A DNA stretch of 64,000 nucleotides from Melioribacteraceae bacterium (GTDB lineage Bacteria; Bacteroidota; Ignavibacteria; Ignavibacteriales; Melioribacteraceae), in the NCBI GenBank assembly GCA_030584085.1, contig CP129490.1, positions 1,397,511 through 1,461,510 of the forward strand. Reading direction: 5' to 3'. Under the pieces are notes generated by a model. That model was not told where the DNA came from. It did not search any database and was given only the letters and a program-made list of their open reading frames with translations. This document shows positions 15,554-23,711 of the stretch, in pieces; within the stretch, counting starts at the first letter, position 1; every line of letters begins with the position of its first letter. A program made the translations under genes and the position numbers.

Positions 15554-16747
15554 ATGAACAAGAAACTCCCTCCCAACTGGTCTTGGGTTAAACTTGGTGA
15601 CTATATTGAAAAGATTCCTACGACAGGAAAGAAGTTAAAACAAAAAGAGTATCTAATAGAAGGCAAATATCCAGTTGTTGACCAAGGGAAAGAATTAGTC
15701 GGAGGCTTCTCAAATGATCAAGAGCTTCTCTTAAACTGTAATTTACCTGTAATTGTATTTGGGGATCACACAAAAGCAAAAAAACTTATCCCATTTAATT
15801 TTATACCGGGAGCTGATGGCGTCAAAGTAATTAAGCCAAATAAAGAATTTGACACCAAACTATTTTATTATTTCCTGCATGTTTTACCAATTCCCGATAA
15901 AGGTTATTCAAGGCATTTTCAATATGTTGAGAAATCTCATATCCCTCTCCCACCCCTCCCAGAGCAGCACCGCATAGTAGATAAAATAGAAGAACTTTTC
16001 AGCGAACTCGACAACGGAATTGAGAACCTCAAAAAAGCAAAAGCGCAGATTAAGACTTATCGGCAGGCGGTACTTAAGTTTGCGTTTGAAGGAAAGCTGA
16101 TTCAAGGTGAAGGGAAAAAGGTAAAGGGTAAAAGTGAAAATAGGGAGCTGCCGGAAGGTTGGGAGTTAGTTGCACTAGGGGAATTTTGTGATAAAGTTTC
16201 AAATGCTAAAGATCTTGATCCAAATTTTGAATTTCTCTATTTGGATATTGGTGGAATTGATAACAAGATAAATAAAATTGTCTCACACAAAGAATACCAG
16301 TGGAAAGACGCTCCTTCGCGAGCTAAACAGCTGGTACATGAAGGCGATTTACTCTTCTCTACTGTAAGAACTTATCTTAAAAATATTGCACTAGTTCCGC
16401 CAAGGTACAGCGGTCAAATTGCTTCAACAGGTTTTTGCGTAATTAGACCGAAAAAGCATTTACTTTTATCAGAATATATTTTCCACCTTACCTTGTATGA
16501 AAAATTTCTTGAACCATTAAACGCACTTCAAACAGGTTCGAGTTATCCTGCCGTAAGAGATAAAGATGTTTTTTCTCAAAAAATTCCTTTACCACCATTA
16601 AAAAAACAAATCCAAATAGTAGAAGAAATCGAAAGGCGTTTTTCGGTTGCGGATAAACTGGAAGCGGCGATAGATGAAAGTCTTAAAAAATCAGAAGCAC
16701 TGCGGCAGTCAATATTAAAGCAAGCGTTTGAAGGGAAGCTGGTATAG
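15554..16747 (+). CDS. hsdS: Type I restriction-modification specificity subunit
   Basis: 397 aa with two target-recognition domains. TRD1 spans about residues 5-130 and ends in IPLPPLPEQHRIVDKIEELF; TRD2 spans about 205-335 and ends in IPLPPLKKQIQIVEEIERRF. Each is followed by a coiled-coil spacer (ELDNGIENLKKAKAQIKTYRQ and the C-terminal equivalent) and the repeated phrase QAxxKxAFEGKL. This is the standard HsdS design giving a bipartite recognition site. TRD1 and TRD2 look unrelated, so the target should be asymmetric. It starts 4 bp after the second HEPN gene. Confidence 0.95.
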   Translation: MNKKLPPNWSWVKLGDYIEKIPTTGKKLKQKEYLIEGKYPVVDQGKELVGGFSNDQELLLNCNLPVIVFGDHTKAKKLIPFNFIPGADGVKVIKPNKEFDTKLFYYFLHVLPIPDKGYSRHFQYVEKSHIPLPPLPEQHRIVDKIEELFSELDNGIENLKKAKAQIKTYRQAVLKFAFEGKLIQGEGKKVKGKSENRELPEGWELVALGEFCDKVSNAKDLDPNFEFLYLDIGGIDNKINKIVSHKEYQWKDAPSRAKQLVHEGDLLFSTVRTYLKNIALVPPRYSGQIASTGFCVIRPKKHLLLSEYIFHLTLYEKFLEPLNALQTGSSYPAVRDKDVFSQKIPLPPLKKQIQIVEEIERRFSVADKLEAAIDESLKKSEALRQSILKQAFEGKLV

Positions 16748-16816
16748 ATTATTCATAATATTAAGAAGTATATAGATGTTCGCTAATAATCTTGTTAAAC
16801 AAATAGATGGTTACAT

Positions 16817-18454
16817 ATGAAAGGAAGAGAAACAAAATCTTTTAAAATTCGTTCATTAGAAAGTTTTTTTGCAAAAAGAATATTTGCCATACCAAGACTA
16901 CAGAGAGAATTTGTATGGAATGCAAAAAAAGCATGTGATCTGCTCGATTCGATTTATAAAGGATTCCCTATTGGAACGGTGCTGATATGGAGGGCAAAGA
17001 AAGCAATGCAATATAACCTAAATCAAGAGCTTACTGCATTACCGATTTATAATCCGAATAATAATAATAAAGTCTATTTTATAATTGACGGACAACAGAG
17101 GCTTTCTGTATTATATAGAATAATGTGCGGAGATAAGATCGAAAATTCAAACGGCAAGGAGATTGATTTCTCAAGAATCTATCTCAATCTGGATAAGAAG
17201 GCTGAGCCGCAGTTCCTCTACCTAAGGCGACACGATGAAGATCAGCATCTACGAGTTTCTGATATACTTTCCCCAAGATGGAAAACAATTTTTAAGAATT
17301 ATCCTGCATATAAAATGAGAAAAATCAAAGAGTGTCGGGAACGTATTAAAAATTATAAGGTCCCGTTTGAATATATCGAGACAGATAATCTAGGTGAGGT
17401 AAGAGAGACCTTCGTTAGAATAAATTCAACTGGAACGCGTCTTAGCTCAGCCGACAAAGCATTTACTTTAGCAGCAAGTTTTAATCTCAAAAATAGAATC
17501 AATGCTATAAGAAGGGATTTTAAAAACGGATTTGAGAATATGGACCGGATCTTTTTATTAAGAGCAATTGCATTAATATATGACGCACCTCAAATTAGCG
17601 AAAGAGGCATCAGTTCTGTTATAGATAAAATTGAATCTTCGGAAGAGTTGCAAAAAGAATTTGATAATGACTGGAAATACCTGGGCCCGGCTTATGGAAA
17701 AGCAATAGATTATTTGAAGAAGAACTTCTGCGTCTATGATTACTCGATGATACCATCAGTAAATATGATTCCCTTATTGGCGACATTCTTTTATCATTAT
17801 AATAGATCTCAACCTGACCCATACCAGATGAGACAGATCAAAAAGTGGTTTTGGTATACTGGAATTACCGGAAGGTACTCAGGTGCTGGGTATCATAAAA
17901 ATATCATGGAGGATTACAATTACTTTTTGAAACTCAGCGAAGGTAAACAGAAACCATTTAAGATAGAGGAAAAAGTTAGTTTTATAAAAATGAAATTTTC
18001 CGACTATTCTGGAGGCTCCAGTTTAACAAAAGCATTTCTCTGCATGCTTGCATCCAAGAAACCGAGATATCTTGACGGCGGCGGCGAAATTCCGTTGGCT
18101 CAACATAATTCTTCCGCGAATAAAAAGAACAGACATCATATTTTTCCAAGGGCACATCTGAGGGTCAAGGGGCTCAGTCGAAATTATTATAATAGTATCG
18201 GTAATATCACTTACTTTACTTGGCAGGATAATATAAGAGTCAGTAGTAATCCGCCCTATAAATATCTTGCAGAGTATAGGAACAACGGATATTTAAGAAA
18301 AGTCTTAAATAGTCACCTCATCCCGCATACAAATGAATATGGCTTATGGATGAGAGATACTAAAAAGGGCTATAAGTTATTCTTAGAGGAAAGAATAAAC
18401 TTAATCTGTGATCAGTTTGAAAAATTAGCCGGCGCGGAAATATTTGAGGATTAA
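16817..18454 (+). CDS. DUF262/DUF1524 (GmrSD-like) protein
   Basis: 545 aa. The N-terminal DUF262 domain has IPRLQREFVW (25-34) and the ParB-like nucleotide-binding motif IIDGQQRLSVLYR (DGQQR at 91-95), then FVRINSTGTRLS. The C-terminus has the HNH-type DUF1524 signature NRHHIFPRAHL (HHIFP at 440-444). The family includes GmrSD type IV enzymes, which cut glucosylated hydroxymethylcytosine DNA, and BrxU. It lies between hsdS and a PD-(D/E)XK gene with short spacers, so it probably adds defence against modified phage DNA to the type I system; the target modification is unknown. Confidence 0.88.
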   Translation: MKGRETKSFKIRSLESFFAKRIFAIPRLQREFVWNAKKACDLLDSIYKGFPIGTVLIWRAKKAMQYNLNQELTALPIYNPNNNNKVYFIIDGQQRLSVLYRIMCGDKIENSNGKEIDFSRIYLNLDKKAEPQFLYLRRHDEDQHLRVSDILSPRWKTIFKNYPAYKMRKIKECRERIKNYKVPFEYIETDNLGEVRETFVRINSTGTRLSSADKAFTLAASFNLKNRINAIRRDFKNGFENMDRIFLLRAIALIYDAPQISERGISSVIDKIESSEELQKEFDNDWKYLGPAYGKAIDYLKKNFCVYDYSMIPSVNMIPLLATFFYHYNRSQPDPYQMRQIKKWFWYTGITGRYSGAGYHKNIMEDYNYFLKLSEGKQKPFKIEEKVSFIKMKFSDYSGGSSLTKAFLCMLASKKPRYLDGGGEIPLAQHNSSANKKNRHHIFPRAHLRVKGLSRNYYNSIGNITYFTWQDNIRVSSNPPYKYLAEYRNNGYLRKVLNSHLIPHTNEYGLWMRDTKKGYKLFLEERINLICDQFEKLAGAEIFED

Positions 18455-18475
18455 TCACTAATAATATATATCAGA

Positions 18476-19471
18476 ATGAGTAGACTATTTTTAGATACAG
18501 CAGGTATAACGGGTGAAGATCTTACCACTGAACTTTTAAAGATAATTTTAACAGATAAAAAATATTCTCCATTTCAGAAATTATTCTACAATCGCTTTCT
18601 TCAGAAAACCGAGTTTAAATCTACAGAGGACTTTCTGTTTGAAGTCGAAAGTCAGAATGTATTTGAAGAAGGAAGACCGGACCTACTTATTTATAACGAT
18701 GAGGAGGTTTACTGTCTAGAAAATAAATTTTATGCTGATTTCTCAAGCAAGGATCAACTGATTCGATATCATACTTTACTTCAGAACAATGATAGTTTTA
18801 AGAAATGTAGTATTAAGAAAGTGTATCTGCTTACAATTGAAAAACGTAAAAAGTACTACGAATATTTAATTGACTCACTTCTTGATAGTGGATCGAGAGA
18901 GGATAAAAAATTCAGTGATCTTTTTGAATTCATATTTTGGGAAGATATTCTTGAGCTATGGAAGTCAGACGATTGTATAATCAACGCTCTTCAAGAATAT
19001 ATCTATGATCTATACATCAAAGAAATTAACTTTAGCAGCGAGGAAATCATGCTCTTAAAAGATCAAAACGTACCTGAGTTGCTGGACAAATTTTATAAGC
19101 TCATTAGTCAAGTAAGAGATGAGATTACAAAACGGGGATTTGTAGCCACTTCGATCCGGTCGTCTTATAAATGGTGGGGTTTTTACATTGACCTCAATAA
19201 GGTAAAAGTCTGGTTCGGTTTCGGTACTGATCTATGGAAGATGAGCGACGATTTTATTTCGCCAATTGGTATCCAGATACAGAAAAGTTCCGTTTCGAAT
19301 TCAATGGCTGCTGACAAAATACGCAATGAATTAGAACCATTGAATTTTAATATACATTCTCAATTGTATTGGATAAAAAGATATCCACTTAAAGAGGATG
19401 AACTTAATGCTGGTCACCTTGCAGATATGCTAGAGGTAGATCTTCGCACTATTTATGGAATATTCAATTGA
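18476..19471 (+). CDS. PD-(D/E)XK nuclease superfamily protein
   Basis: 331 aa. The nuclease core reads GRPDLLIYN ... VYCLENKFYADFSSKDQLIRY, giving Asp69 and E82-N-K84 plus a downstream Gln (DQLIRY) as in the PDDEXK_4 group. The C-terminal half is a mixed domain with many aromatic residues (YKWWGFYIDL, WFGFGTDLWKM). Starts 21 bp after the DUF262 gene. Family members are found beside restriction systems and in phages. I cannot tell whether it cuts DNA independently or assists the DUF262 protein. Confidence 0.78.
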   Translation: MSRLFLDTAGITGEDLTTELLKIILTDKKYSPFQKLFYNRFLQKTEFKSTEDFLFEVESQNVFEEGRPDLLIYNDEEVYCLENKFYADFSSKDQLIRYHTLLQNNDSFKKCSIKKVYLLTIEKRKKYYEYLIDSLLDSGSREDKKFSDLFEFIFWEDILELWKSDDCIINALQEYIYDLYIKEINFSSEEIMLLKDQNVPELLDKFYKLISQVRDEITKRGFVATSIRSSYKWWGFYIDLNKVKVWFGFGTDLWKMSDDFISPIGIQIQKSSVSNSMAADKIRNELEPLNFNIHSQLYWIKRYPLKEDELNAGHLADMLEVDLRTIYGIFN

Positions 19472-19524
19472 AGGCGATTATTTAAAAACATCTAAAAATT
19501 TTTAATCATAGACGGTATATCAAA

Positions 19525-20979
19525 ATGACAGCATCATCAATCGTTTCAAAAGTTTGGAATTATTGTAACATACTTCGCGATGACGGCGTAAGTTACGGCG
19601 ATTATCTTGAACAGCTTACTTATCTGCTCTTTCTTAAAATGGCTTATGAATATTCCAAGCCGCCGTTTAATAGGCAAACAATAATCGACAAAAAATATGA
19701 TTGGGAATCTCTTAAAAATAAAACCGGTGCTGAGCTTGAAGTCCACTATGTAACACTGCTCAATGAACTCGGCAAAAAGAAAGGGATGATAGGCGAAATA
19801 TTCTTTAAGTCGCAGAACAAAATTCAAGATCCGGCAAAACTAAAAAAGCTTATTGATCTGATTGATGAAGAGAATTGGCTTACACTGGAAACAGATGTCA
19901 AGGGAGATATATATGAAGGGCTGTTAGAGAAAAATGCGGAAGATACAAAGAGCGGTGCCGGACAATATTTTACGCCCCGCGCATTAATTAAAGCTATGGT
20001 TGAATGCATCAGACCCGAACCAATGAAGACCATTGCCGATCCGGCTTGCGGTACTGGCGGCTTCTTCTTATCGTCTTATGAATATCTAAGTAAATTAAAA
20101 CTAGATTCAGAGCAGAAAGAATTTCTGAAGTTCAATACCTTCCGTGGATGGGAAATTGTGCCTAGTGCTGCAAGACTATGTTTGATGAATTTATACCTCC
20201 ACAACATAAGTGATATAGAAAGTGATCCGCCAATTATGCGGGAAGATAGTTTGCTCAGTAAGCCCAAGACAAATTATGATTATGTACTGACCAATCCGCC
20301 ATTCGGTAAAAAGAGTAGTATAACAATCACAAACGTTGAAGGCATACAAAAAAGAGAATCACTTTCTTATGAAAGACAGGATTTCTGGGTAACTACTTCC
20401 AACAAACAATTGAATTTTGTTCAGCATATAGTATCAATGCTAAAGCCGGATGGTAGCGCGGCTGTAGTTGTGCCGGACAATGTGCTTTTTGAAGGAGGCG
20501 CAGGAGAAACTGTCCGTAAGAATTTATTAGCGAGAACCGATTTTCATACTATCCTAAGATTGCCAACCGGTTTATTTTATGCGCAAGGAGTCAAAGCAAA
20601 CGTAATCTTCTTCGATAACAAACCAGCTAGTAAAACACCTTGGACAAAGGAAGTCTGGATATACGACCTAAGAACTAATCAGCACTTCACTTTAAAAACA
20701 CAGCAAATGAAATTTGATCATCTTGAAGATTTTGTAAAATCATATAATCCAAAGAATAGAAATAAACGAGCTGAATCAGAGCAATTCAAGAAATTCACAT
20801 ATGATGAAATAATCGCCCGCGATAAAACCAATCTTGACATCTTTTGGCTTAAAGATGAAAGTCTCGGCGATACAGACAACCTGCCCGACCCCGATATTCT
20901 TGCAGCAGAAATAGTTGAAAATATCGAGGCCGGTTTAGATAGTTTTAAAGAGATAATTCAAAGACTTGGTAAAGAATAA
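19525..20979 (+). CDS. hsdM: Type I restriction-modification methyltransferase (N6-adenine)
   Basis: 484 aa. The N-terminal helical domain is followed by GQYFTPRALIKAMV, SAM-binding motif I DPACGTGGFF (from 172) and catalytic motif IV NPPFG (257-261), which together define the HsdM gamma-class adenine methylase. It forms M2S with HsdS for methylation and recruits HsdR for cleavage. Being last, after hsdR, HEPN/HTH genes, hsdS and two other nucleases, gives the unusual order R-S-M with insertions. The 53-bp gap before it could hold its own promoter. Confidence 0.95.
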   Translation: MTASSIVSKVWNYCNILRDDGVSYGDYLEQLTYLLFLKMAYEYSKPPFNRQTIIDKKYDWESLKNKTGAELEVHYVTLLNELGKKKGMIGEIFFKSQNKIQDPAKLKKLIDLIDEENWLTLETDVKGDIYEGLLEKNAEDTKSGAGQYFTPRALIKAMVECIRPEPMKTIADPACGTGGFFLSSYEYLSKLKLDSEQKEFLKFNTFRGWEIVPSAARLCLMNLYLHNISDIESDPPIMREDSLLSKPKTNYDYVLTNPPFGKKSSITITNVEGIQKRESLSYERQDFWVTTSNKQLNFVQHIVSMLKPDGSAAVVVPDNVLFEGGAGETVRKNLLARTDFHTILRLPTGLFYAQGVKANVIFFDNKPASKTPWTKEVWIYDLRTNQHFTLKTQQMKFDHLEDFVKSYNPKNRNKRAESEQFKKFTYDEIIARDKTNLDIFWLKDESLGDTDNLPDPDILAAEIVENIEAGLDSFKEIIQRLGKE

Positions 20980-21016
20980 GATTTGTATTGAACATTTATT
21001 TTGTATAACAAAAAAA

Positions 21017-21042
21017 GGGAAGTCAAAAAATATGACTTCCCT
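21017..21042 (-). terminator. Terminator downstream of tRNA-Ser
   Basis: GGGAAGTCA and TGACTTCCC form a 9-bp stem around an A-rich loop, flanked by an A7 run that reads as a T-tract on the minus strand. It lies 8 bp past the tRNA 3' end and can also stop hsdM transcripts on the other strand. A slightly altered copy is present at 4255-4277. Confidence 0.8.
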
Positions 21043-21049
21043 TTAAGAG

Positions 21050-21138
21050 CGGAGAGGGAGGGATTCGAACCCTCGGTAGCAGTTTCCCACTACGACGGTT
21101 TAGCAAACCGTTGGTTTCAGCCACTCACCCACCTCTCC
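21050..21138 (-). tRNA. tRNA-Ser (anticodon GCT)
   Basis: 89 nt. The acceptor stem GGAGAGG/CCTCTCC, D-arm region GTGGCTGAAACCAACGG, anticodon loop TTGCTAA (GCT, reading AGC/AGU), a long variable arm and the T-loop GGTTCGAATCC are all present, as expected for a class II tRNA. The 3' CCA is not encoded. The last 17 bases plus downstream flank are duplicated near 4.3 kb, marking it as an integration target. Confidence 0.95.
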
Positions 21139-21192
21139 ATTAGCTGAAAAATTTAATCTATATTTCTAAGTATTAAGAACAAAATTACATCT

Positions 21193-21260
21193 GTTTAGCA
21201 AACCGTTGGTTTTCCCGACTCAAGGCGGGATCTCGCCGAAGGCGATGACAGCCACTCACC
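21193..21260 (-). pseudogene. Partial tRNA-Ser copy interrupted by 36 bp
   Basis: GTTTAGCAAACCGTTGGTTT (21193-21212) repeats 21098-21117 of the intact tRNA exactly, and CAGCCACTCACC (21249-21260) repeats the adjoining 21118-21129. A 36-bp insert with two small hairpins separates them. Acceptor-5', variable and T arms are missing, so this is a 5'-half fragment and not a functional tRNA. Confidence 0.8.
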
Positions 21261-21459
21261 TTTATACGCCGTAGTTTTAACGAAGGCGGGCACCTCGCCG
21301 TAAGTTGAATTTTTCATTTTCAAAACGAGTTACAAAGATAGAAATATTTTATCTCTTTTAAAACAAATTCTTTATCTTAAACAATTAGCCCACACTTAAT
21401 AATCTACTCTAATAATTTTAAAATACTAGTTAGCAGAAATCATTTATCGATACAGCCGG
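21261..21459. other. Intergenic, GC-rich repeat words then AT-rich spacer
   Basis: After the tRNA fragment, words such as GAAGGCGGGCACCTCGCCG (21283-21301) recall the 36-bp insert. The rest is AT-rich spacer with no gene that I can support. Confidence 0.4.
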
Positions 21460-21903
21460 TTATCTTAATTTTTTAAGAAAACAAACAATTCGTTCGGTTT
21501 CAATAAAACCTAGTTCTTTGTGTAGCGAAATGCTTTTATGATTATTTATTTCGGTATCGCTTGCTAATTCTGTATAACCAAGAGATATCGCCCACTCTTC
21601 GGCTTTTTTAATTAAAGCTTTGCCGTAACCTTTCCCTCGATCTTCGGGCTTAACATACCAAGCTTCAATGTAAGGCAATTTTGCATGACGACTTCCTTCG
21701 GCAAAATTTCTGATATTCAGTTCCATAAAACCAACTATTTCTTTAGCTTCTTCGGCAACATATACCTGAACGATATCAATTGATTTACCGGCAAAGTATT
21801 CTTCCAATTCAGTTATATGATTATCCTCGGTATCCGGCCAGAGTGATGTTCTCATCTTTGACCATTCCGATATATCGGTGTAGCTGACTTCTCGAATTAA
21901 CAT
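21460..21903 (-). CDS. GNAT acetyltransferase resembling aminoglycoside 6'-N-acetyltransferase
   Basis: 147 aa. The sequence follows the AAC(6')-I pattern: WSKMRTSLWPDTEDNHITE near the N-terminus, IEAWYVKPEDRGKGYGKALI (acetyl-CoA pyrophosphate loop, RGKGYG), then ASDTEINNHKSISLHKELGF and ETERIVCFLKK. AAC(6') enzymes acetylate the 6'-amino group of kanamycin- or tobramycin-type aminoglycosides. The match is by remembered motif spacing, so a housekeeping GNAT with another amine substrate remains possible. It lies next to the tRNA-Ser integration locus and at the head of a run of accessory genes. Confidence 0.7.
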   Translation of the reverse strand: MLIREVSYTDISEWSKMRTSLWPDTEDNHITELEEYFAGKSIDIVQVYVAEEAKEIVGFMELNIRNFAEGSRHAKLPYIEAWYVKPEDRGKGYGKALIKKAEEWAISLGYTELASDTEINNHKSISLHKELGFIETERIVCFLKKLR

Positions 21904-22060
21904 TTTATACCCGGATATTTAATCTGATTTTAAAATATAATTCTTAGAAGATAATTTTACATTACTTCCCGTACAAAAATCTTGCACTCGTAATAAAGGA
22001 TTATTTATTGGATTGGGGAATAAGTGATCTGAAATTTAACCTGTTCACAATGCAGTAGAT

Positions 22061-22360
22061 TTATAATTTCATATATCGAGAAATTATTGTTGTAGATTCC
22101 ACCGCTTTTTCAAAATACGCTTTCTTTATCTCTAAATATTCGGGATCGGAAAAAAATCTCTCTGAAGTTTCTTTATCCGGGAAAAATAAGGTAAACACTC
22201 TGTTTATTTTGTTTTGTGATTGAGTGATAAACACCTCCGATACCTTAAAATCATAATTAAATCCTCCGCCGTATGATTTTAATATCGGAGTCATTCCTTC
22301 TCTGTATTTTTGGTAGCTTGCATCATCTGTTACATTTAAGCCTACTAGGTATTCGTACAT
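22061..22360 (-). CDS. DUF1330-like small protein
   Basis: 99 aa. MYEYLVGLNVTDDASYQKYR, YGGGFNYDFKVSEV and RVFTLFFPDKETSERFFSDP follow the DUF1330 dimeric alpha-beta barrel pattern (ligand-free small enzyme-like fold). No catalytic role is established for the family. It is single, with its own spacers on both sides, on the same strand as the surrounding accessory genes. Confidence 0.72.
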   Translation of the reverse strand: MYEYLVGLNVTDDASYQKYREGMTPILKSYGGGFNYDFKVSEVFITQSQNKINRVFTLFFPDKETSERFFSDPEYLEIKKAYFEKAVESTTIISRYMKL

Positions 22361-22505
22361 TTATTTTCTCTCTGATAATTTCTATATCAACTTAGTATTT
22401 ATGAATTTTGTAGCTCTCATTATTTAGAAGTGGATTTAGTGCATAACCGCAGTTCACTTTTTAAGCATATCAAAGCCTTTATAAAGCAGTGACAATTTTT
22501 GCGTA

Positions 22506-22925
22506 CTATACACTTTCAATGAAGACTGCCGGCGAGACCGAAAATCTTTTACTTAGTGCAACTACTTGCCTTAAATTCAGTTGCCTTTTTCTGTTTAATA
22601 TTTCTGACACAACTCCCTGACTGCCGATCTCTTTTAAATCATTTTGAGTCAATCCGTGTTCTTCTAATAAATAATTCAATACACCTATTGGATCTCCTTT
22701 TCGTTCTTCAACATTGTTATCTTCATAATCTTTAATTAATGTACCAAGTGTATCAATTAATGATTCTTTAACCGGGTCACTTTTTTCATTAACATCATCT
22801 ATCAATTGATCAAGCATTTTTACCGCTCGATTATAATGTCGTTCAGTATGTATTGTTGAAACAACTTTTGAAACTGTCGGCCAAACTTTAACAGCTCTTT
22901 TTATTTCATTTTTCCCTTTTATCAT
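22506..22925 (-). CDS. Orphan HigA-type antitoxin (XRE family)
   Basis: 139 aa from the ATG at 22925, preferred for GGAAGGAG seven bases upstream; an ATG at 22946 is also in frame. It has the long helical N-terminal part of HigA-2-like antitoxins and a C-terminal XRE HTH (LEEHGLTQNDLKEIGSQGVV, SEILNRKRQLNLRQVVALSK, RFSVSPAVFIE). HigA normally follows a HigB RNase gene; here only the last codons of a HigB survive upstream. Without a full toxin it may act only as a transcriptional repressor or anti-toxin to another HigB. Confidence 0.85.
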   Translation of the reverse strand: MIKGKNEIKRAVKVWPTVSKVVSTIHTERHYNRAVKMLDQLIDDVNEKSDPVKESLIDTLGTLIKDYEDNNVEERKGDPIGVLNYLLEEHGLTQNDLKEIGSQGVVSEILNRKRQLNLRQVVALSKRFSVSPAVFIESV

Positions 22926-22942
22926 TTTTGCTCCTTCCATTT

Positions 22943-22993
22943 TCATGTATCATATTCCTGATGCGTTCTGATATGACGAATATAAATATCCGC
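22943..22993 (-). pseudogene. HigB toxin remnant (C-terminal 16 codons)
   Basis: One frame reads ADIYIRHIRTHQEYDT and then stop, overlapping the in-frame ATG at 22946. It matches the conserved HigB C-terminus (YIRFIGTHKEYD). Upstream of this, the frame continues into the repeat sequence and meets a stop, so the toxin's N-terminal 80 or so residues are gone. The break coincides with the edge of the junction repeat at 22986-23072. Confidence 0.7.
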
Positions 22994-23072
22994 TTGTTCA
23001 CCCCGCAGTTTTTTGATGCGGGACTACTAGCTTACTTGTCAACCTAGTTCATTGCTAGATTAAAGATGCTGC
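22986..23072 (-). repeat. Cassette junction repeat, right half only (copy D)
   Basis: It shares CCGCTTGTTCACCCCGCAG, the CCCGCA/TGCGGG hairpin and GATTAAAGATG with copies at 23601-23700 and 24534-24630. Only the right half of the unit is present; to its left lies the HigB remnant. Confidence 0.65.
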
Positions 23073-23078
23073 ACTTCT

Positions 23079-23447
23079 TTAACCACCGGTTAAATTGACG
23101 TTGTGTAGTAAATATGATATTACCACTATTGCTACAACTGCTCCACCAATAAAATAAGTTGCTAAACCATCATCTTCTCTCAGATAAATAATTTTTAATT
23201 CATTGATATCAAGTTTATTTACGGAATCATTTTCCGTTGCAAAAAGTAAGTGATCATTTTGTACTTTGGCATAGCCATCAATACTCGTTCTAAAATCAAT
23301 CGTTGAATCTTTCTTTGTAATTACCCAATCGACTTTTGAAGATTCACTTAATTTAGTCTGACTATCTACAATGATGGTTCTAGCTGAACATCCTGCAATA
23401 AATATTATCGGACAAAAAAATAATAGTGTGTTTAAATATTTCTTCAT
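23079..23447 (-). CDS. Small lipoprotein with C-terminal membrane segment
   Basis: 122 aa. The signal peptide ends in a lipobox (IFIAGC), predicting acylation at Cys20. A beta-rich middle (DWVITKKDSTIDFRTSIDG, LLFATENDSVNKLDINELKI) precedes a hydrophobic segment (YFIGGAVVAIVVISYLL). I do not recognise the family. It is the sole gene of the first cassette-like module, bounded by half-units of the junction repeat on both sides. Confidence 0.7.
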   Translation of the reverse strand: MKKYLNTLLFFCPIIFIAGCSARTIIVDSQTKLSESSKVDWVITKKDSTIDFRTSIDGYAKVQNDHLLFATENDSVNKLDINELKIIYLREDDGLATYFIGGAVVAIVVISYLLHNVNLTGG

Positions 23448-23454
23448 TTTATTT

Positions 23455-23700
23455 GCCGTACAATGTTGTTTTATCTACCAAAGACTAGCAAGTTGCTTTG
23501 CATAACCATCAGTACCGGGAAAATAACCGGTAACGCCGAACTTAACTCTATAAACATTTATTGAGAACTATCTTACTATAAAACTTATTCTGAGAAAGAA
23601 CTATAACCGCTAATTCACCCCGCAGTTTTTTTGTTGCGGAACTTCTTTCTTACTTGTCCTCTGAAGTTGCTTTTTGACGAAGTCGGACCTGTCCAGCATC
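23455..23700 (-). repeat. Cassette junction repeat, complete unit (copy C)
   Basis: Left half 23455-23545 (ACCGGTAACGCCGA core) and right half 23601-23700 (CCGC hairpin) joined by a conserved AT-rich spacer. It aligns along its length with the unit at 24413-24630. On the minus strand the right half follows a stop codon with a terminator-like hairpin and the left half precedes the next start. Confidence 0.7.
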
Positions 23701-23711
23701 TTTTTAGCCAA

